Below, one piece after another: positions 43,966 through 56,000 of a stretch of DNA of 64,000 bases; within the stretch, counting starts at the first letter, position 1, and each line of letters opens with the position of its first letter. The position numbers and the translations under genes are program-made. Below the pieces are notes generated by a model. The model saw only the letters and a list, made by a program, of their open reading frames with translations, was not told the origin of the DNA and did no database searches. The stretch is from Lotus japonicus (Eukaryota > Streptophyta > Magnoliopsida > Fabales > Fabaceae). Where the stretch lies: the NCBI RefSeq assembly GCF_012489685.1, contig NC_080041.1:135423785-135487784 (forward strand), written 5' to 3'.

Positions 43966-46203
43966 GAGTAAACAGCCATTCTGGTCCTTGAATGTGTTCA
44001 CTTATGATGAAGTGATCCTCAGCTGTTGGAAATGGTCTTTTTTCATCCCTGTATGTGTTGCCGTCGGTCAAGTTAGTCCTTGGACCAATTTTCCGTTGGT
44101 CCCTCAGACGGAAAAGTCCAAATGTCACCATTTTTGCCACATCGGCTTGACATATCATCAATGACTCACATCTTATTATGTCAATTTAGTCCCTCAGGAA
44201 ATTTTAAAAAAACCCCTCTAAATGTTCACCTTCTTTATACATCTTCATCATCATCTGTATCATCTAACCCAGAAAACCCAGAAAATTAACATTTTCATCT
44301 TCTTAATTTATCATAAACGTTAAAAGAAAAATGAATGGCCCAAATCTTTATCTTCATCACACAAAAAAAAAACAACAAACCCAACCGCCTCCAATATCAA
44401 GTCCAAACACGTACTATAATTTTATTGTACTTGTAAGCTGATTTATGAACGTGCCACTATCTTTCCTTCTTCAATTGGTCCTATAACCAGATCTTCATCT
44501 TCATAAAAAAAACTACAAATTAAACCTAAAACAACTTTTATTCAAAATATTATTTAGATAATGAAAAGATCCAGAAGCTTTAACAGAAGATAGAGAGGGA
44601 GAGATACCTCTTCATCTTCATCTGCAATCTCCATCCAATATCAAGTCTTCCCCTTCTCCTCTGCTACAGAATATGCCTCTTCTCTCCATTCTTCTCCTCC
44701 CATTCCCACCACCGCCTCTGTTTCTCATCATCTATGAACCCATAAACCCACAAACTTTAGATGAACCTAACATTTCCTTTACCTTCATCATCCCTGAACC
44801 CTAAACCCAAATCAACAACAGAACATTGAGGAAAACTCGCTGCCGCTGCGCCCTAGTTGCGATCTCCTCCACAAGCCGCGCCGCTTCGTCAAAATCAAAC
44901 CTTCAAAGTTTGCATCTTTTTGAAGAATTTGTGCAGATCTGGTTTTTCTTACCCTAAAGGTTGTACCTTTTTAAGGATTTGTTGATGTGGAGAAGAAAGG
45001 TTGTGGCTTTGGTGATGGTTGGGGAACCGTTGCAGCATTGGAGGAACTCGTGTTCAGGGACTCCAACTCCACCTGAGAACAGAAGCTGAATCTGAAAGAA
45101 GAGTGAACCGATTGAGGGTCAGCATTGGGCAATTTATCACAACCGCATCCACCAGATTCCGCAAGCAACCAAGCCTTGATGTGCTCCAAACTCGTCATCT
45201 TGTCACCGTCGTCGCTTTGTTCGTGAATCAGGTTTCTGTCGGAGCTACCCGGCGACGGAAAGGGTGAGAAACGCAGGCGAAACTGAAATCCCAGATCATT
45301 TTTCTCAAAAAGTTTCGAAATTTGAGCTTGTTGAGGTCACTGGAGTGATGAACTGTGATGGGTGCTATAGAAGAAGAAGAAGAAGAAGAAGAAGAAGAAG
45401 AAGAAGAAGAAGAAGAAGAAGAAGAAGAAGAAGAAGAAGAAGAAGAAGAAGAAGAAGAAGAAGAAGAAGAAGAAGAAGAAGAAGAAGAAGAAGAAGAAGA
45501 AGCGTGTGAAGGAGCGTTTTGAGCATTTGAAAATTCTCTGGGACCAGTGCAAGTTCTCTCTCTTTCTCTCAATGGTGTTCTACAATTCTAAGGAAAGCCA
45601 CTGGTGTTAATAGTTTCCATCTGGGACATTGTTGGCAGCTGTTCTCGTGAGTGAGGGTTTTGCACGCAGGGTGAGTGAGGGTTTCTGGGTTCTTATGAAT
45701 AAATGTGATTTTCTGGGTTTTTTTATTTTTCTTACCCATTGATTCTCTAATTTTCTGTTAATTCGTGTGAGAATTTGTTTCCTTCATTCATTGGTTATTA
45801 CCTCACAATTTTGTTCAATCCTTTGTTTGATCTTGAATTTAATTATGTATTCATGTTCATAGAATTGGAATGAGTGTCCGGAATCAAACAAGAACAAACT
45901 AGTGTCAAGATGAATTCTTTTTAAGCTGGAAATTTGAATTAATAAATTCAGAGGATTTTATTTTTAATTTCTTGAGGGACTAAATTGACATAATAAGATG
46001 TGAGTCATTGATGATATGTCAAGCCAATGTGGCAAAAATGGTGACATTTGGACTTTTCCGTCTGAGGGACCAACGGAAAATTGGTCCAAGGACTAACTTG
46101 ACCGACGACAACACATACAGGGATGAAAAAAGACCATTTCCAACAGTTGAGGACCACTTCATCATAAGTGAACACATTCAAGGACCATAATGGTTGTTTA
46201 CTC
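43966..46203. mobile_element. Mutator-like (Pack-MULE-like) element with ~240-bp inverted repeats
   Basis: It begins GAGTAAACAGCCATTCTGG and ends in the inverted counterpart (...TGGTTGTTTACTC). The inverted similarity extends about 240 bp at each end (to ~44205 and from ~45965). A perfect 10-bp duplication, CTTCCTAGTA, flanks it (43956-43965, 46204-46213). The interior has no transposase. It contains segments resembling UTR or exon sequence (44560-45250, with a minus frame at 45198-44971) and a (GAA)n tract. Non-transposase interiors between long Mutator ends suggest captured gene fragments, but I cannot name the donor. Confidence 0.9.
45370..45502. repeat. (GAA)n microsatellite
   Basis: About 44 uninterrupted GAA units. 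Long homopolymeric frames across it (poly-Arg, poly-Ser, poly-Phe) are artefacts of the repeat. Confidence 0.98.
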
Positions 46204-46359
46204 CTTCCTAGTATAGATATTTGGTTCCGATATTTAATTATTCTGTTCCTAATTAGATATTTTTTACTATATAAGTTGTATTTTCTTTTCAAAACGAATG
46301 ATATGAGAAAAGATTAGAGATATATTTCAAACCTATCAAACTTTAAATATTAAAAGTTA

Positions 46360-47160
46360 CTTTTTTCCCGTTTCCTTTTTTCTCGAATCCTATTTGTCCC
46401 TCAACCCCTGCCCTTCATCCTTTCTTCTCCTCCACAGCTCCACTATTTGTGCTGTGGATGGGTCACCAAACAATAGCCAAAACGAAACGGTGTGCTCTGA
46501 CTTAGAAACTTGTGTTGTTCTATTTTGCTTGTAGGGTACCTTAATGTGCATCAAATGTGCTTTATATACCTCTCACTGGACTATTATACACATGGATGAA
46601 CTCTTATTGCACCAGCAAGTCTCATGGGGAGGCCTGTAGTTTAGACTCGAAAGTAAAAGAAAAATAAAATTGTTCATAAATAATCAAACAAAAATTGAAG
46701 TTAAAAAAATGGAACAATTCATTCAAGAAACTAAACAGGTTCTAAACTGTGGAAAGGACCTTTGTAAGATGAAAATGTCATATGGTGCTTTTGTATTCCT
46801 CAGCTTTTCTGTTAACATGTAATCATCCCCTAATATCCATGATTAGCATCCGCTTATGGGTTTGGATAAATTCACTACTAAATAAGCACTCTTCATGCTC
46901 TCAAGCTGGAAATTTTTTGGATTCTAGCATTGACTTTAATGTGAATTAGTGAATGCTGTTATCATCTACTAACTGTTAAATATTTACCTGATTGCTTATA
47001 TGCTTATTTAGCATTTGCTATAGTATGCAAATCTTATATGCAGCAAAGGAATTTGAGTCCGAGCCTAAGTGAACAACCAGAACAGGAGAAGCCGAGAAGC
47101 AAGAAACCAAGGTAGAGGTTTCTAGTCCTAAGGAGAGCCTATGTGACACAATTGTAGAAC
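46360..47160 (+). repeat. Duplicated TatA intron/exon-2 segment, copy 1
   Basis: From TCTCGAATCC...CCCTTCATCCTTTCTTCTCC the sequence parallels the TatA intron from about 40190 to exon 2 at 40794, with small indels. This is a segmental duplicate of the 3' part of the TatA gene. Confidence 0.85.
47040..47153 (+). pseudogene. TatA exon 2 pseudo-copy 1
   Basis: GCAGCAAAGGAATTTGAGTC matches the start of TatA exon 2, and the tail AAGGAGAGCCTATG matches its end. The middle ~50 bp is deleted and a TGA follows directly. No exon 1 lies upstream, so it cannot make TatA. Confidence 0.85.
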
Positions 47161-47170
47161 TTATGATATT

Positions 47171-47850
47171 AGCTAGGTTACATGTCCTAGTCCACTCAAA
47201 ATATATTTCTGCCACTCAAGCTTCTTCAAGCCACTTCATTGAGAATACCTTCATTTACATTTCAAAAAAAAAACCCTTCATTTCAATATAGTGTGATGTT
47301 CCCTTATATCCTTAGCCGAGTACGACATACACTCCTTACATGTCTCCTTCTTTTTGCTTGGATAGCCTCTTGTTCAGCCTTGAGGACAATATCAGAACAA
47401 AATTCAAGTCCAGATGTTTGATTTGGACTAGTATTGGACAAAACTGAGCGTAATTTTCCCCAGTCAACCAGGCTCAAATTCATTTCATCTTCAAGCACCT
47501 GCATTTGTCCTATATCAATTTTCTTGACCTGTAGCACCTGACTAAGGTCACCAAATAAATTATCTTTTACAGATGGGACTGGCTGAGTCTCTAACAACTT
47601 ATTACAAGGGTTTGAAATCCTTACCAAGTTGCATCAGCAGGAAGTAAGAGCTTCTACATTCTGGAAATCCCATCATTAGGATATATAGCTGAACCAGTGC
47701 ATTATACTAATGGCACTATTGAGAATTTTCATACTAATGCTGTCTCTCAAATTTTCTTACTCATTGCATTCTCACTACATGATGTTGCCTTTTATAGGCA
47801 AATTGATACTAATATAAAAGAAAGCTAGATATAAAGTTATAAACAACCTA
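47171..47850 (-). repeat. Unidentified repeated segment X, copy 1
   Basis: A ~680-bp segment almost identical to 51481-52200. On the minus strand it has an open frame of 107 codons (47627-47304) with a Lys/Arg-rich stretch (EAIQAKRRRHVRSVCRTRL) and LFGDLSQVLQVKKIDIGQMQ. It looks like part of a protein gene, not transposon coding. I do not recognise the family. It interrupts the duplicated TatA/F-box block. Confidence 0.7.
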
Positions 47851-48041
47851 ACAACTAAGAATTTTGACTATTAAAATATCCATGATTAGCATCCGCTTAT
47901 GGGTTAGCTGGCAAATTTTTGGATTCTAGCATTGACTTTAATGTGAATTAGTGAATGCTGTTATCATCTACTAACTGTTAAATAGTTTCCTGATTGCTTA
48001 TCTGCTAATTTAGTATTTGCTATATTATGCAAATCTCATGC

Positions 48042-48144
48042 AGCAAAGGAATTTGAGTCCGAGCTTAAGTGAACAACCAGAACAGGAGAAGCCAAGAAGC
48101 AAGAAACCAAGGTAGATGTTTCTAGTCCTAAGGAGAGCCTATGA
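48042..48144 (+). pseudogene. TatA exon 2 pseudo-copy 2
   Basis: A second decayed copy with the same internal deletion as copy 1 (GAGCTTAAG joined to TGAACAACCAGAAC), so both descend from one already deleted copy. The flanks (47875-48040 and 48150-48260) also match TatA surroundings. Confidence 0.85.
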
Positions 48145-48649
48145 CACAATTGTAGAACTTATGATATTAGTAGGTATCATCAAATTTGCACCCAGACATT
48201 ATGCATTTAAAGGAAACCACTTTTCTCTAAGTGAGATCTGTTAATTTAGTATTTCTGTCTTTCTATTATAGTTGTTTCAGAACAAAACCTGTTGATAAAA
48301 AAAAATAGTCAGAACCATGATACAATGATAAATCAACTGAGGTACATTACGTCAAAGCAAAGACAGTTATGTTAAATAAAAAGTGCTAAGACTTAGAAGG
48401 ATACACATCCAAACTGTTAATTTAAAAATCTATTCATATTTCAGTTTCTTTTACATTTCCAAATATCCGAAATTTACCCAGATCAGCAATTTTGGAAACA
48501 ATTACATGAGAACGAGTATATAAACTAGGATATAACTCAAAATTTTAGAACCAGAGACAAAGTTCATGTAAAGCACCAAAACCAGCACATACATTATATG
48601 TAAAACCAATTACATTGCCGTCATCTAGGAATAATAACAGGCATTTCCA

Positions 48650-49877
48650 TTACTTAAGTAAGAGTTCACAGGTTGCAGAGTTCATTGGGCATGAGGCTAA
48701 TTCTAATAACATATACTTTTTCCAATCTTCATCCCTAGACCTGTAAGGATAGCTACTGCAAAATATTGTCATGGTTTGTAACGATGTTGAGTTTTGCATA
48801 ACATACTTAGCAAATGTCATCTGATTTGCCCTCCTTGAATAAATTTTAATAACACACTTTGTGAGCTGTGAAGAAAAGCATTCAGAAACAAATTGTGGGT
48901 TTGGCCAATCCTCACGAAAAGAATATGGGAATTGAAGGACAAATTTTTGAAGATTAGGACTATAGTTGAGTATGTCTAGCACCGAATTCCATTTAAGTCC
49001 ATCACAGTTGTCTTCACATATGAGCTCCAGATGAATTAAATTGGGAAACATAGGAATATCTTCATCATCGCACTGCAAGAGTTCATCATCGCACTAAAGA
49101 GAAATTATTTTCACTACCACAGTCTACAAATAGAAAACAAATAACAGACTAAACATTATCTATCCTCCTTTACCATATACAAACCTGGTCTAAGGTCAGA
49201 AACTTGACATTAGAAAAAACTTTCACAGGAATATGAAATCCTTGGAGATTACAGACCACTGCGCTGACCAACTTGGATAAACTTTTAAATTCCCCCTCAA
49301 ATGAACAGTCACCATAGAAGAATCCATAGTTGGCTTGCAGATCTTCAAGAATTGGGCATCCAGAAAGAAAGTCCATGAAACATTGAGGCTTTACAAAGCC
49401 AATAACTTTCAAATGCAGGGTTTTAAGAGAGGGAAGGTAAACAGAAGAAAAGTCTTTATGAAAAGATGAATAACACAACTTGAGAACAACAAGTTTTGTG
49501 CAGTTCAAGATGCTGCTCGGCAACTCGTGCGGAGGGAAATTCTCGATTTCAACAGTCTCAACTTCACCTAGCAGTGCGTAGTTTAACAGTATCTCCTTTG
49601 CATGGGATTCTCGAGGATCACATGCAAGGCAAAACTGTTTGATCGGTGGGTGCGAACCTCGCGCCTGAATGGTTGCGCATATGAAATCGGTAAAGCCATA
49701 CTGTCGTCGTCGTTGGAGGTATCTTTCCCGGTCGAAATCAAGGGTGGGGACTCAAAGCCATAGTGGTCTCCACCTCTTTGAAACAAGACTTGTGACAACA
49801 GCATCTTCAGTAGGAAGAAACGAGAGAATGAGAAGGAGAATGTCGACCGGCAACTCGCTAATCCTATCGGTAGCCAT
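48650..49877 (-). pseudogene. F-box/LRR/FBD paralogue with one nonsense codon
   Basis: Two exons, 49877-49185 and 49072-48650, with splice sites matching the gene at 42404-43725, would give 371 codons. The N-terminal F-box reads [20 protein letters not shown] then [11 protein letters not shown]-like segments and an FBD end (CFSSQLTKCVIKIY, AKYVMQNSTSLQTMTI) follow. A single in-frame TGA at 49752-49754 lies directly after the F-box (PLWL-stop); the paralogues have serine there. Everything else is open. The result is a truncated ~44-aa product or a recent pseudogene; a short protein holding only the F-box is conceivable but unsupported. Confidence 0.85.
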
Positions 49878-50309
49878 TGGTACGTACTCTACATACACTA
49901 GTGAGGATCAGTGAAGGTTAGGTAGCCACACTGCGGCTCTCTTGTATACAGCGGATAGAGTCTAAAACCTACCCACATGCTCATATCAAATTAAGGAAAT
50001 AGTCTTAGGTCAATAATTATACAACAATGATATATACTTTTATTTCTATCTCTCTCATCTTATTATCTACCATATCTTATGTTTTCTCTCTCTTACTTTT
50101 TCTTTTCTTTCTATCTCTCTCATCTTCCACCTCTTTCCACCTCATTTAAGAGGTGTGAACATAACTTTACTCATAATTATATAATTTACTTAAATAGGTC
50201 TTTTAAACCAAATAGGCCCACTTATTTTCGGTACATCGGAAAGTAAAACAAACAAAGCAGGAAAAAAGAAACTAATGCACTCATAAGCATTTCTTTTATA
50301 TCCGCAACT
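49878..50309. other. Intergenic DNA, low complexity
   Basis: CT-rich tracts (50045-50130); nothing coding recognised. Confidence 0.5.
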
Positions 50310-50553
50310 GTAGGCATGAACATGGAGGAATCTGGGCTCTCAAGCAAAGCTAATAAATTTGCTCAATCAACTTCACAAATCACTTGCCGGAAACCTCTTA
50401 TCCAAGCTAGGTAAAGGCCCTCATATAAGGCAGAGGCCTCAGAGAGGAGAGGATTTCCACCAATCCCCTTGACTTGAAGGAGAAACCACAAATCCAAGCA
50501 GCATGAGCATCGCGCAATAAACCACCCCCACCCATATTGTTATCGACTTTTCT
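50310..50553 (-). pseudogene. LINE-type RNase H domain remnant
   Basis: On the minus strand the translation, with a frameshift near 50460, reads GGGGLLRDAHAAWICGFSFK, then LLSEASALYEGLYLAWIRGF and QVICEVD. This is the RNase H-fold domain found at the C-terminus of plant L1-type LINEs and related reverse-transcriptase proteins. No reverse transcriptase is nearby, so it is an isolated relic. Confidence 0.75.
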
Positions 50554-50602
50554 GAAATAGCCCACTTATTAATATGAATATAATTATATAATTTATTATT
50601 AT

Positions 50603-50716
50603 ATTTTTTTTACATCGGAAAGATAAATTCGCGCCCTTCAGGTATTGATCCCTGGACCTCCCCCACCCAATTCGCATGTCGCCTAACTCTTACCACTTGA
50701 GCTATCACTCGGGGAC
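50603..50716 (-). mobile_element. SINE, minus strand, with 13-bp target duplication
   Basis: On the minus strand TAGCTCAAGTGG is a perfect pol III A-box match and GGATCAATACC a weaker B box. The 3' end reads TTTCCGATGTAAAAAAAA. A 13-bp repeat, AATTTATTATTAT, flanks it (50590-50602 and 50717-50729). Length is 114 bp including the tail. All three signs (tRNA-like head, A-tail, long target duplication) define a SINE insertion. Confidence 0.88.
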
Positions 50717-50839
50717 AATTTATTATTATTGCTAAATCATAAATGATTTTTTAATGTCTCTTTATATGATTTTTCACATAATATTTTTGGTTTACTCACT
50801 TACTTATCATGGAATATACATTTACATAGGCTAACAGAT

Positions 50840-50997
50840 AATCAACGATTGTTGGTCGGCAGTCGCAGTGATAAAAAGTGGTTGTTTGAACCCTTAGATT
50901 GATAGTTCGAATCTTAGGAGCCGCACTTTTTGGAGACATTTGACATTCATCATACCGGATCAGAATTGGGAGAACAATTTAACCAAAAAAAAAAAGA
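50840..50997 (+). mobile_element. SINE-like insertion, plus strand, with empty paralogous site
   Basis: 158 bp ending in an A-run. It contains GTTCGAATCT (near 50900), a B-box match; the A box is degenerate. It is flanked by CTAACAGAT and CTAACGGAT (50831-50839, 50998-51006). The paralogous locus at about 58960-59020 has the same flanks without the insert, which confirms the borders. Confidence 0.75.
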
Positions 50998-51480
50998 CTA
51001 ACGGATCATACCAGACTTTCATGAAAGTCAAACTAGACCTAAAAGATAAGTCTTGAATTGCTATCCTTTTTATCTTTCTAACTTCACTTAATATTTTTCT
51101 AACTATTTTCTTTTGAACCATCTTGAGCCATATTTCTTATCAAAACAATGTATAAGATAATATCACCACTAACTATAGTGAATGGAGCCTCTTAACATTT
51201 TTCCCATCACCACTAACTATAAGAGGTGATGGGAAAAATGCACGAGAGGTTTATCAATGGAAGCATGCATCCAATGAGAAACTACTTTTGCATTTATTAG
51301 GATGCATAATCTGACTTAACCCGATGATGTTTGAAAACTCTATAACAGATCTTGTTGGGCAGCTAATTAAATTGTTTGATCCTGGAATTGTTGCTAACAT
51401 TTCTTTTTTTTCTTCATAAATTTCGGGCAGAAGACTTGTTGCTAATATCTACATGCATTGTTGGAGATTCAAAATTAAGT

Positions 51481-52200
51481 TAGCAAGGTTACATGTCCTA
51501 GCCCACTCAAAATATATTTCTGCCACTCTAGCTTCTTCGAGCCACTTCATTGAGAATTCCTTCATTTACATTTCCAAAAAAAAAAACCTTCATTTCAATA
51601 TTGTGTGATGTTCCCTTATATATCCCTAGCCGAGTACGACATACACTCCTTACATGTCTCCTTCTTTTTGCTTGGATAGCCTCTTGTACAGCCTTGAGGA
51701 CAATATCAGAACAAAATTCAAGTCCAGCTAGATGTTTGATTTGGACTAGTACTGGACAAAACTGAGCGTAATTTTCCCCAGTCAACCAGGCTCGAATTCA
51801 TTTCATCTTCAAGCACTTGCATTTGTCCTATATCAATTTTCTTGACCCGTAGCACCTGACTAAGGTAACCGAATAAATTATCTTTTCCAGATGGGGCTGG
51901 CCGAGTCTCTAACAACTTAAAGAAGGGTTTGAAATCATTATCAATGCAAGTTGCATCAGCAGGAAGTAAGAGCTTCTACATTCTGGAAATCCCATCATTA
52001 CCATAGCTGAACCAGTGCATTATACTAATGGCACTATTGAGAAACTTCATACTAATGCTTTCTCTCAAATTTTCTTACTCATTGCATTCTCACTACATGA
52101 TGTTGCCTTTTATAGGAAAATTGATACTAATATAAAAGAAAGCTAGATATAAAGTTATAAACAATTTAACAACTAAGAATTTTGACTATTAAAATACATG
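51481..52200 (-). repeat. Unidentified repeated segment X, copy 2
   Basis: Near-identical to 47171-47850. The minus-strand frame is split by small changes (51915-51718 and 51785-51528). Product not recognised. Confidence 0.7.
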
Positions 52201-52643
52201 CTTCAAGTGGATGATTAGTTGATTACTAATTGTTAGCGTTAGCAAATTTTGATTCCAACTAAAATCTTGATTTGTGAGATTACATACACCTACATTTTTA
52301 TCACATAGAACATAGCTTCTTCATAATTTGCTGATTAGAAGCCATAGTAATTTGGGCACTTCCTCCCCAGCTGATATTGTACTCATGACAGTATAAATAT
52401 ATTAAAACATTGTTTTGATAAAAAAGAATAGTCAGAACAATGACACAACGAAGAACATTATGTTTGGAAACTGGAAAGCCTATAAATTTCACTGCGGACT
52501 GGTTTCTTTGTGCATTAAATTGTTGTTGGCTTTTTGAGTGGAAGGGATCATGGTGAGTGGGCTGTGGATTGGGAGGACTGTCCTTCTTGATGGATGGCTA
52601 GCTACTGTCTTAAACTCGTTATAAGGGGTGGGGGATCGGTTTT
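52201..52643. other. Spacer before the Copia insertion
   Basis: 52360-52450 resembles the spacer between TatA and the F-box gene (near 41820 and 42000). 52500-52643 is unrelated DNA that continues on the other side of the Copia insertion (57321-57373). No gene. Confidence 0.5.
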
Positions 52644-52846
52644 TGTTGAAGCAAGTGTAATTCATATAGTTAGTTAGGCTCAGGAGGATTAACTAGTGTA
52701 TAGTTAATGAGTGCTATATATAGTACACAATGTAACTGAGTTTGTGAGAGCAATTAATAAACAATTAATCATTTTTCTCTCAAGACTTATCTCTTTCTAG
52801 TTTTCTCTCTCTCTCTCTCTCTCTAGAGAACCTTCTGGTTCTAACA
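52644..52846 (+). repeat. Copia 5' LTR
   Basis: TGTTGAAGCAAG...TTCTAACA, with TATATATA at 52715-52722 as the probable TATA box and a CT microsatellite before the end. Confidence 0.95.
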
Positions 52847-53008
52847 GTGGTATCAAGAGCTCATCAATCAGGAGCCTGTGGTGGTGCCCAGGGCGGTGCA
52901 AGGTGGTGCTGCGGCGGCGCAAGGAGTTCCAGTGGCGGAGCTCAAGGCAGAGATCAACGGGTTGAGAGAATTGAAGAGAATTCAAGAAGAATCGAAGAAC
53001 AGAGGGCA

Positions 53009-56000
53009 ATGTCAAGATCGAATTCGCTTCCGATGAATCTTCCTACTCTCGATGGGAAGAATTATGAGCATTGGAGTGTCCAGATGAAAGCAATTTTCGG
53101 ATTCCAAGAGTGCCTTGAGGTTGTTGAATCTGGGTTTGAAAAAATCACTGAATCTTCTTCTGAAACCCAGAAATCTGCACACAGTGAAGCCAAGAAGAAG
53201 GATTGCAAGGCAACTTTCTTGATTCATCAGTGCGTTGATGCTGCAAATTTTGAGAAGATCTCAAAGGCAAAATCTTCAAAAGAAGCATGGGAGATATTGG
53301 AGAAAAGTCATTCTGGGTTGGCAAAGGTGAAGAAAGTTAGACTCCAGACGATGAGGAGGCAATATGAACTGCTTCAGATGGAGGAGCAAGAATCTATTGC
53401 AGAATACTTCACCAGAATCAGAAGCTTGACCAACCAAATGAAGACCTATGGTGAGAGCATGCCAGATCAAGGAATTGTTGAAAAGGTACTCAGAACCCTT
53501 ACTCCCAAATTTGATCATGTAGTGGTAGCAATAGAGGAATCTAAGGACACTGAAACTCTCAAGATCGATGAGTTACAAGGATCCTTAGAGGCACATGAAC
53601 AAAGATTCAAGGAGAGATCAGGTGATAGGGAATCTGAACAAGCTTTGAGTGCTCAATGGAGAGGAAAAAATAATTCTGGGCAGAATGATAAGAAGAAAGA
53701 CAAGGGAAAATGGACTGGGGATAAGAGGAATGATGGTGGAGGATCAAGCTCACAAGAGCAAAGATCTCAGAAGTCAAATTCTGATTCAAGTCATGCCAAG
53801 AAAGGTGGAAACCAGAACAATGGGAAACAGAAGAAGGATAAGAGCAAGATCCAGTGTTTCAAATGCAGAAATTGGGGGCATTTTGCTTCAGAATGCAAGC
53901 AAAAGAAGGCTACCCGAGGCAAGGAAGAGGAAGCCAGATTAGCCAAAGATGATGATTCAGATTCTGATGAGGTTCTGTTGTTAGCAAGGTGTGAAAATCC
54001 AGATTTGAACACTGAAGAATCTGAGAGCAAGGTGCTAATGGTGACTACCAAGAATGACCAGAATGCTTCCAACAACTGGTATCTTGACACAGGGTGCTCC
54101 AATCATATGACTGGGCACAAGGAGTGGTTTGTATCCATCGATGATTCTGTGAAGACAAGGGTGAAATTTGCGGATGATAGCTTCATTCGTGCAGAAGGAA
54201 TTGGGAGGGTGATGTTCCAGAGGCAGAATGGAAAAACTTCCTACATTGCAAATGTCTTGTATGTGCCTAAGATGAAGAACAATCTTCTCAGCCTAGGCCA
54301 GCTACTTGACAAAGGGTACAGGATGAGGTTAGAGGACAGAATGCTAAAGGTTTTCAACAAGAAGCGGGTTCTGATTCTCAAAGCACCACTCTCACAGAAC
54401 AAGACATTCAAGGTTCCCCTTCACATCAAAGATCACAAGTGTTTGGAGGCAGTGGCTGATGAATCATGGAAGTGGCATCACAGATTGGGTCACCTCAACT
54501 TCAGGAGCTTGGAACAGATGAGCAAGGAAGGATTGGTGACTGGACTACCTCACATCAAATCACCAACTGAATTGTGTGATGAATGCATGACAAGTAAGCA
54601 GTCCAGAAACTCTTTTGTTTCACATATACCAACTAGAACTACTAAACCATTAGAAGTTGTATATAGTGATGTGTGTGGACCTTTTGAGGTTCAATCTATT
54701 GGAGGGAATAGATACTTTGTGACTTTCAAGGATGATTTCACAAGGAAGTTATGGGTGTATCTCATTCAGAAAAAGAGTGAAGTCTTTGGAAAATTCAGAA
54801 GCTTCAAGAGACTTGTTGAGAAACAATGTGGTGAGAAGCTGAAGCTGCTGAGAAGTGATGGAGGAGGGGAGTATGTTTCACATGAGTTTTCTGATTTCTG
54901 TGAAAAGGAAGGCATCACACATGAGGTGATTGCCCCATACACTCCTCAGCATAATGGAACTGCTGAAAGAGTCAACAGAACCATTCTCAATATGGCTAGG
55001 AGTATGCTGAAGACTAAAAAGCTTCCCAAGAAGTTTTGGGGTGAAGCAGTGGCTACTGCAGCCTACATTCTGAACAGGTGCAGTACAAAAAGGCTGAAGA
55101 ACATGACACCAGAGGAGGCATGGTCAGGAAACAAGCCAAGTGTGAAGCACTTTAGGGTGTTTGGCTCAATTTGCTATAAGCATGTCCCTGATAATAAGAG
55201 GAAGAAGTTGGATGATAAGGGTGAAAGATTGATTCTCCTAGGATATCATTCAACAGGTGCTTATAAGGTGTTTGACCCTGCAACTGGTAGCAGTTCATTT
55301 AGTAGAGACTTGAGGTTTGATGAGTCTCAACAATGGGATTGGAGCTCAGATACAACAGCTTCAAGGAAAGTCTCTTATCTAGACTTTGACAGTGGTCAGG
55401 AAATTACAAGTGGTGAAGGTACTGCCACTACTACTGTAACTCAGAGACCTCAAAGGGAAAGACAATTTCCAGCTAGATTGAGGGATTATGAGGTGTTCCC
55501 TGATTCCACAATCACATCTGAAGGTGATTTTGTGCACATGGCTCTCTTAGCTGAAATGGAACCAGTGACTTTTGAGAAGGCAGCTAAGGAACCTCACTGG
55601 ATTGAAGCTATGAAGGAGGAAATCAGATCCATTGAGAAGAATGGCACATGGGAACTCACTTCATTACCCACTGGGAAGAAAGCTATCTCAGTAAAGTGGG
55701 TTTATAAAGTGAAATTGAAGCCAGATGGGACAGTGGCTAAGTACAAAGCCAGGCTAGTGGCCAAAGGTTTCTTGCAAAGACCAGGGCTGGATTTTGATGA
55801 GGTTTTTGCTCCTGTGGCAAGGATAGAGACAGTAAGGCTAGTTATTGCAATTGCAAGTTCTCAGAAATGGTCTCTATACCAGATGGACGTTAAATCTGCA
55901 TTCTTGAATGGTCCACTGGATGAGGAAGTGTTTGTATCTCAGCCACCTGGATTTGAAGTTTCTAACCAAGAAAAGAAGGTGTACAGATTGCATAAGGCAC

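Noticed and set aside
45264..45572. Long poly-Arg, poly-Ser and poly-Phe open frames
   Set aside because: They arise from translating the (GAA)n microsatellite in three frames; no conserved flanking protein sequence.
52847..53008. Start of the Copia polyprotein at 52847
   Set aside because: The frame is open there but begins with GTG at the primer-binding site; the first ATG in frame is 53009, where family homology starts.
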